A DNA stretch of 64,000 bases. It comes from Parahaliea mediterranea. GTDB taxonomy: Bacteria; Pseudomonadota; Gammaproteobacteria; Pseudomonadales; Halieaceae. Made by a program: the position numbers and the translations under genes. The notes under the pieces are model-generated. The model saw only the letters and a program-made list of their open reading frames with translations. It was not told where the DNA came from and searched no databases. Positions 60,018-64,000 of this stretch are shown here, piece by piece. Numbering within the stretch: position 1 is the stretch's first letter; every line of letters starts with the position of its first letter. The stretch covers positions 124,001-188,000 of the forward strand of contig NZ_QEWO01000006.1 in NCBI RefSeq assembly GCF_003402235.1, written 5' to 3'.

Positions 60018-62915
60018 CTACGCGCTGTTGTCCTGCGCACCATGCCCATTTGATGCAAATAATTGCTGCCACTTGGCGCTGACGGCATCGCGGTGCTCGC
60101 GATAGTCCGCGGCCGCTACGACATCGGGTTGCTGTTGCAAGGCAAGCTGGTGGGCAGCGGACCGATAGGCCAGGTAGGCCTGGGTGAGTGCATCGCACTC
60201 CTGCTGCTCGAATAAGCCTTCGCGGCCCAGGGTCTCGAGGATGCGGATATTGTCGGACCAGTGTGCCAGCGCCGGCACCCGGTGGGACCACGCCAAGACC
60301 GCGTATTGCACCATAAATTCAATATCGACGATACCACCGACATCCTGTTTTAGGTGAAATTCCCCTTTTGCGGCGGCGTCCGCCGGTAGCAGGTGCTCAC
60401 GCATGCGCTGGCGCATCTTCACCACTTCCCGCGCCAGCTCGGCCTCGTCCCGCGCCAGGCGCAGAATGCGCTCGCGCACGCCGTACACGGTCTGCCCCAC
60501 GTCGGCGTCGCCCGCCACCAGGCGCGCCCGCACCAGGGCCTGGTGCTCCCAGGTCCAGGCGGTGTCCTGCTGGTAGCTGGCAAAGCCGCGGGTGGAGGCC
60601 ACCAGCATGCCCGAATCCCCCGAGGGCCGCAGGCGCATGTCCACTTCATAGAGCTGCCCCAGTGCCATGCGGGTCTCCAGGATGTGGATCATGCGTTGGC
60701 CGAGGCGGGTGTAGAACACGGTATTGTCGATGCTGCGCGGCCCAGCGGTGCTGCCTTTGGCCTCGGCGTCAAAAATAAAGACGAGGTCGAGGTCCGAGGC
60801 GTAGCTCAGCTCGATACCGCCGAGCTTGCCGTAGCCGAACACGGCAAAGCCGTAGCCCTCGCCCTCCCGCGCCGGCTCGCCGTACTTGGCGGTGAGGTCG
60901 TACCAGGCCACCGCCAGCACCTGTTCGAGGATGGCCTCCGCCAGCCAGGTGAGTTTGTCGGACACCTTCATCAGGCTCAGGCGCCCGGTGAGCTCGCTGG
61001 CCGCCACCCGCAGGACATGGGCGGCCTTGAAGTAGCGCAGGGCATCCATCTGCGCTTCCAGGTCGTCGATGGGCAGGCGCGCCACCTGCTGGCGCAGCTC
61101 GTCCTGCAGCAGGGCCTTGTCTGGCGCGGTGTACAGGCTGGCCCGGTCCAGCAGCTCGTCCAGCAGCACCGGGTGCTCGGCCATCAGGCTGGCAATCCAG
61201 GGGCTGGCGGCGCACAGCTGCACCAGTTCATCCAGGGCCGCGGGGTTCTCCAGCAGCAGGGCGAGGTAGGCGGTGCGACGCAGCACGGCGCCCACCAGCG
61301 GCAGCACCCGGGACAGGGCGAGGTCCGGGTCCTGGGCCTCGGCGCAGGCCCGGATCAGTTGCGGCATGAACGCCTCCAGCCGCTCGCGACCCTGGCTCTG
61401 CAAACTCAGCACGCGCCGGCTGTCGCGCAGTTCAAGCAGCGGGGCGGCACTCGCCTCGGCCTGGCGATAACCCAGCGCCGCCAGGCTTTCGGCGCCGAGG
61501 TCTTCGCCCCACAGGGCCAGATCGTCCTCGGCCTCGGCGTCTTTTTCTTCCGGCTCGGCGATCAGGTCGCGGAAGTGGGCAGCCACCCTGTCGCGGTGAC
61601 TTTGCAGGCGCTGGAGATAGTCGTCCCAGTTGGCGCAGCCCATCAGGCGGGCCATGGCGGCCTGCTGCTCCGGCTCCGCCGGCAGGGCCTGGCTCTGCTG
61701 GTCGCGGTAGCCCTGGATGGCGTGCTCGCTGTCGCGCAGAAACAGGTAGGCATTGCGCAGCTCGTCCACCGCGCCCTCCGGCAGGCAGCCCAGGGCGCCG
61801 CACTCTGCCAGTACCGGCAGCAGTTCCCGCTGCTGCAGGCCGAGGTCGCGGCCGCCGCGAATAAGCTGGAAGCACTGGGCGATGAACTCCACTTCGCGGA
61901 TGCCGCCGTGGCCCAGCTTCACATCGTTGTCCAGGCCGCGCCGGCGCACTTCGGAGGAAATCATCTGCTTCATGCTGCGCAGGCTGTCGATCACCCCGAA
62001 GTCCACGTACTTGCGGTATATGAAGGGGCGCAGCATCTGCTCCAGCTCCGCCACGTCCTCGGCGCGGCCGGTGACGGCCCGGGCCTTGATCAGGGCGTAG
62101 CGCTCCCAGTCGCGGCCCTGCTCCTGGTAGTAGTCCTCCAGGGCGTTGAAGTTGTGGGCCAGGGCGCCGCTGTCGCCGTAGGGGCGCAGGCGCATGTCCA
62201 CCCGAAACACAAAGCCATCGGCGGTGGTGGCATCCAGGGCGTTAATCAGGGCCTGGCCCAGCTTGATAAAGAACTGTTCGTTGCTGATGACCTTCTCGCC
62301 GTCGGTGTCGCCGGCTTCCGGGAAGGCAAAAATCAGGTCGATATCGGAGGAGACATTGAGCTCCCGCGCCCCCAGCTTGCCCATGGCCAGCACCACCAGC
62401 TCCTGGGCTTCACCGCTGTGGCGGCCGCGCGGCTGGCCGAAGCGGGCCTCCAGCGTGCTGCGGCAGTGGGCCAGGGCGCAGCGAATGCTGGCCTCGGCCA
62501 GCAGGGAGGTGTCGCGGGTGGTTTCCAGGGTCGGGGCCAGGCGGCAGAAGTCGCGCCAGATGATGCGCAGCATTTGCCGGCGCCGGAACTGCCGCAGCAC
62601 CGGCAGCAGATCCGCCTGCTCGGCGGCCAGCGCCGCCTGCAGTTGCTGCTCGACCTCTCCTGCCGCCAGGCTGCGCAGCAGCTCGCCGGTGGCCAGCAGG
62701 TCCAGCATCGGCTGCGGGTCGCGCTGCAGCAGGTCTGCCACGAAGGGGCTGCAGGCCAGCATATGGTCCAGGTGCAAGGGCTGCGGGTAGTCGGCCCAGG
62801 CGCTGTGCCAGCGGCTGCGCTGATCCGGGCTCCAGCGCTCGTCAAGGCGCCCGCGCAGGGTCGCCGCCCGCTCGGCCAGCGCAGGGGGAAGGGGTTCGGC
62901 CAGAAATTCGCTCAC
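60018..62915 (-). CDS. glnE: Bifunctional glutamine synthetase adenylyltransferase/deadenylylase
   Basis: 965 residues, full length. The deadenylylase nucleotidyltransferase site at about residue 190 is LNVSSDIDLIFAFPEAG. The adenylylating site at about 705 is LSYASDLDLVFIFDAEAKG. Each is followed by an RLRPYGDSG or RLRPSGDSG motif. The helical GlnD/PII-responsive parts lie between and after. It controls glutamine synthetase according to nitrogen status. 21 bp upstream of ilvE and probably co-transcribed with it. Confidence 0.96.
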   Translation of the reverse strand: MSEFLAEPLPPALAERAATLRGRLDERWSPDQRSRWHSAWADYPQPLHLDHMLACSPFVADLLQRDPQPMLDLLATGELLRSLAAGEVEQQLQAALAAEQADLLPVLRQFRRRQMLRIIWRDFCRLAPTLETTRDTSLLAEASIRCALAHCRSTLEARFGQPRGRHSGEAQELVVLAMGKLGARELNVSSDIDLIFAFPEAGDTDGEKVISNEQFFIKLGQALINALDATTADGFVFRVDMRLRPYGDSGALAHNFNALEDYYQEQGRDWERYALIKARAVTGRAEDVAELEQMLRPFIYRKYVDFGVIDSLRSMKQMISSEVRRRGLDNDVKLGHGGIREVEFIAQCFQLIRGGRDLGLQQRELLPVLAECGALGCLPEGAVDELRNAYLFLRDSEHAIQGYRDQQSQALPAEPEQQAAMARLMGCANWDDYLQRLQSHRDRVAAHFRDLIAEPEEKDAEAEDDLALWGEDLGAESLAALGYRQAEASAAPLLELRDSRRVLSLQSQGRERLEAFMPQLIRACAEAQDPDLALSRVLPLVGAVLRRTAYLALLLENPAALDELVQLCAASPWIASLMAEHPVLLDELLDRASLYTAPDKALLQDELRQQVARLPIDDLEAQMDALRYFKAAHVLRVAASELTGRLSLMKVSDKLTWLAEAILEQVLAVAWYDLTAKYGEPAREGEGYGFAVFGYGKLGGIELSYASDLDLVFIFDAEAKGSTAGPRSIDNTVFYTRLGQRMIHILETRMALGQLYEVDMRLRPSGDSGMLVASTRGFASYQQDTAWTWEHQALVRARLVAGDADVGQTVYGVRERILRLARDEAELAREVVKMRQRMREHLLPADAAAKGEFHLKQDVGGIVDIEFMVQYAVLAWSHRVPALAHWSDNIRILETLGREGLFEQQECDALTQAYLAYRSAAHQLALQQQPDVVAAADYREHRDAVSAKWQQLFASNGHGAQDNSA

Positions 62916-62939
62916 AGAGACTCCAACACAATCAGCTGC

Positions 62940-64000
62940 TCAGGCATCGAGCACCGGCGCCACGCGCATGACTTCCTCGATGGTGGTTTCGCCGCGGGCC
63001 ACCCGGGCGGCACCGCTCAGGCGCAGGGTCTGCATGCCCTCGCCCATGGCGGTGCGCCGCACCTGGGCGGCCTCCATGTGGGGGGTGATCAGCGCCTGCA
63101 CCGCGGGGCTGTTCACCAGCACTTCGTAAATGCCCTGGCGGCCCACGTAGCCGGTGTCGCGGCAGGCCGGGCAACCCACCGGCCGCGCCACCTGTTCGGG
63201 CATGGCCAGATCGTAGGGCTCTACCAGTTGCTGCCAGGCATCGGCGTCGGTGGGCTCAAACTGCTTGCAATCCGGGCACAGGATGCGCACCAGGCGCTGG
63301 GACATGATGCCGCGCACGGTGGCCTTGATCAGGTAGGCCGGCACCCCCAGCTCCAGCAGGCGGGAGATGGAGTTGGGCGAGTCGTTGGTGTGCAGGGTAG
63401 ACAGCACCAGGTGGCCGGTGAGCGCCGCCTGCACCGCCATGCTGGCGGTTTCCAGGTCGCGGATTTCCCCCACCATGATGATGTCCGGGTCCTGCCGCAT
63501 GAGGGCGCGCACGCCGGAGGAAAAATTCAGCCCGATGCCGTGATTCACCTGCATCTGGTTGAAGGCGCCCTCCACCATCTCGATGGGGTCCTCGATGGTG
63601 CAGACGTTCACCTCGGAAGTCGCCAGCTGGCGCAGGGTGGAATAAAGGGTGGTGGTTTTGCCGGAGCCGGTGGGGCCGGTCACCAGCACAATGCCATTGC
63701 CGTAGCCAGTCATGTCCTGCCAGTGTTGCAGGTCCTGGTCGGCCAGGCCCAGCTGCTCGAAGGATTTCTGCAGCACATCCGGATCAAAAATCCGCATCAC
63801 CAGCTTTTCGCCGAAGGCGGTGGGCAGGGTGGCCAGGCGCAGCTCCACCTCGTTGCCCTCGGGGGTGCGGGTTTTCAGGCGGCCGTCCTGGGGGCGGCGC
63901 TTTTCCGCCACGTCCATGCGCCCGAGAATCTTGATGCGGCTGGTGACCGCCGCCGACACCTGCTGCGGCAGTTCGTACACGCTGTACAGCACCCCGTCGA
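62940..64000 (-). CDS. GspE/PilB-type secretion or pilus-assembly ATPase, N-terminus beyond window
   Basis: About 353 residues are visible. The frame is open at the right edge and the N-terminal domain is missing. Walker A is IVLVTGPTGSGKTTTLYSTL. The Asp box is VCTIEDPIEMVEGAFNQM, Walker B is DPDIIMVGEIRDLETASMAV and the His box is GHLVLSTLHTNDS. A zinc knuckle with four cysteines (ILCPDCK and VGCPACRDTGYVGRQG) marks the assembly/secretion class rather than PilT. Whether it serves type II secretion or type IV pili cannot be decided from this half. The stop lies 24 bp before the glnE start. Confidence 0.88.
   Translation of the reverse strand, partial: DGVLYSVYELPQQVSAAVTSRIKILGRMDVAEKRRPQDGRLKTRTPEGNEVELRLATLPTAFGEKLVMRIFDPDVLQKSFEQLGLADQDLQHWQDMTGYGNGIVLVTGPTGSGKTTTLYSTLRQLATSEVNVCTIEDPIEMVEGAFNQMQVNHGIGLNFSSGVRALMRQDPDIIMVGEIRDLETASMAVQAALTGHLVLSTLHTNDSPNSISRLLELGVPAYLIKATVRGIMSQRLVRILCPDCKQFEPTDADAWQQLVEPYDLAMPEQVARPVGCPACRDTGYVGRQGIYEVLVNSPAVQALITPHMEAAQVRRTAMGEGMQTLRLSGAARVARGETTIEEVMRVAPVLDA

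Overview
The window is chromosomal DNA from a GC-rich, aerobic, Gram-negative gammaproteobacterium. The gene order is of the Pseudomonas/Cellvibrionales type: gshB-tonB-yqgE-yqgF next to pilU/pilT-yggS-proC-yggT-metX-metW-DUF4426-rdgB-hemW, and glnE-ilvE-waaF-waaC-waaG-waaP. TonB-dependent receptors, TPR-sulfotransferases and an Asp/Asn beta-hydroxylase point to a marine lineage such as the Halieaceae. That placement is inference from gene content. I saw no rRNA, tRNA, CRISPR array, phage or intact insertion sequence.

Layout. 1-1740: the end of modC overlapping srkA. 1741-2581: a gene-free gap with two inverted copies of a ~226 bp element that has terminal inverted repeats. 2582-4991: a hexapeptide acyltransferase, a TrmB-like methyltransferase and cysE. 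5031-7801: a D-2-hydroxyglutarate dehydrogenase-type flavoprotein divergent from serA, sharing a promoter region with an 18-bp palindrome. 7860-13100: ECF sigma, FecR-type anti-sigma, a TonB-dependent receptor with an STN signalling domain, and a small exported protein. 13313-16246: a second, codon-optimised receptor. It faces a minus-strand group (16351-21881) of two TPR-sulfotransferases, a TPR Asp/Asn beta-hydroxylase and a transglutaminase-like TPR lipoprotein.

22025-29010: marC, an alpha/beta hydrolase and the glycolytic cluster tkt-epd-pgk-fba. 29165-33776: an S-adenosylmethionine cycle operon (sahR-like regulator, metK, ahcY, metF) behind a 28-bp perfect palindrome, followed by rsmE. 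34566-46835: housekeeping genes for thioester hydrolysis, glutathione synthesis, TonB, type IV pilus retraction, PLP homeostasis, proline and methionine synthesis, nucleotide-pool cleaning and heme metabolism.

46933-59037: a surface-glycan region. It has rmlB/rmlD, a GT-C-like membrane protein, two sulfotransferases, three WaaP-type kinases and the LPS inner-core genes waaF, waaC and waaG. Together these suggest a phosphorylated and possibly sulfated LPS core. 59070-64000: ilvE, glnE and the C-terminal part of a GspE/PilB-type ATPase that runs off the right edge.

Points that stand out: the paired inverted elements, whose ends differ between copies but keep their complementarity; the sahR operator merged with a strong promoter that predicts a leaderless mRNA; three genes whose coding sequence seems to begin at ATC, ATT or CTG; the receptor/sulfotransferase/hydroxylase neighbourhood; and short 12-16 bp tandem repeats at several gene junctions.
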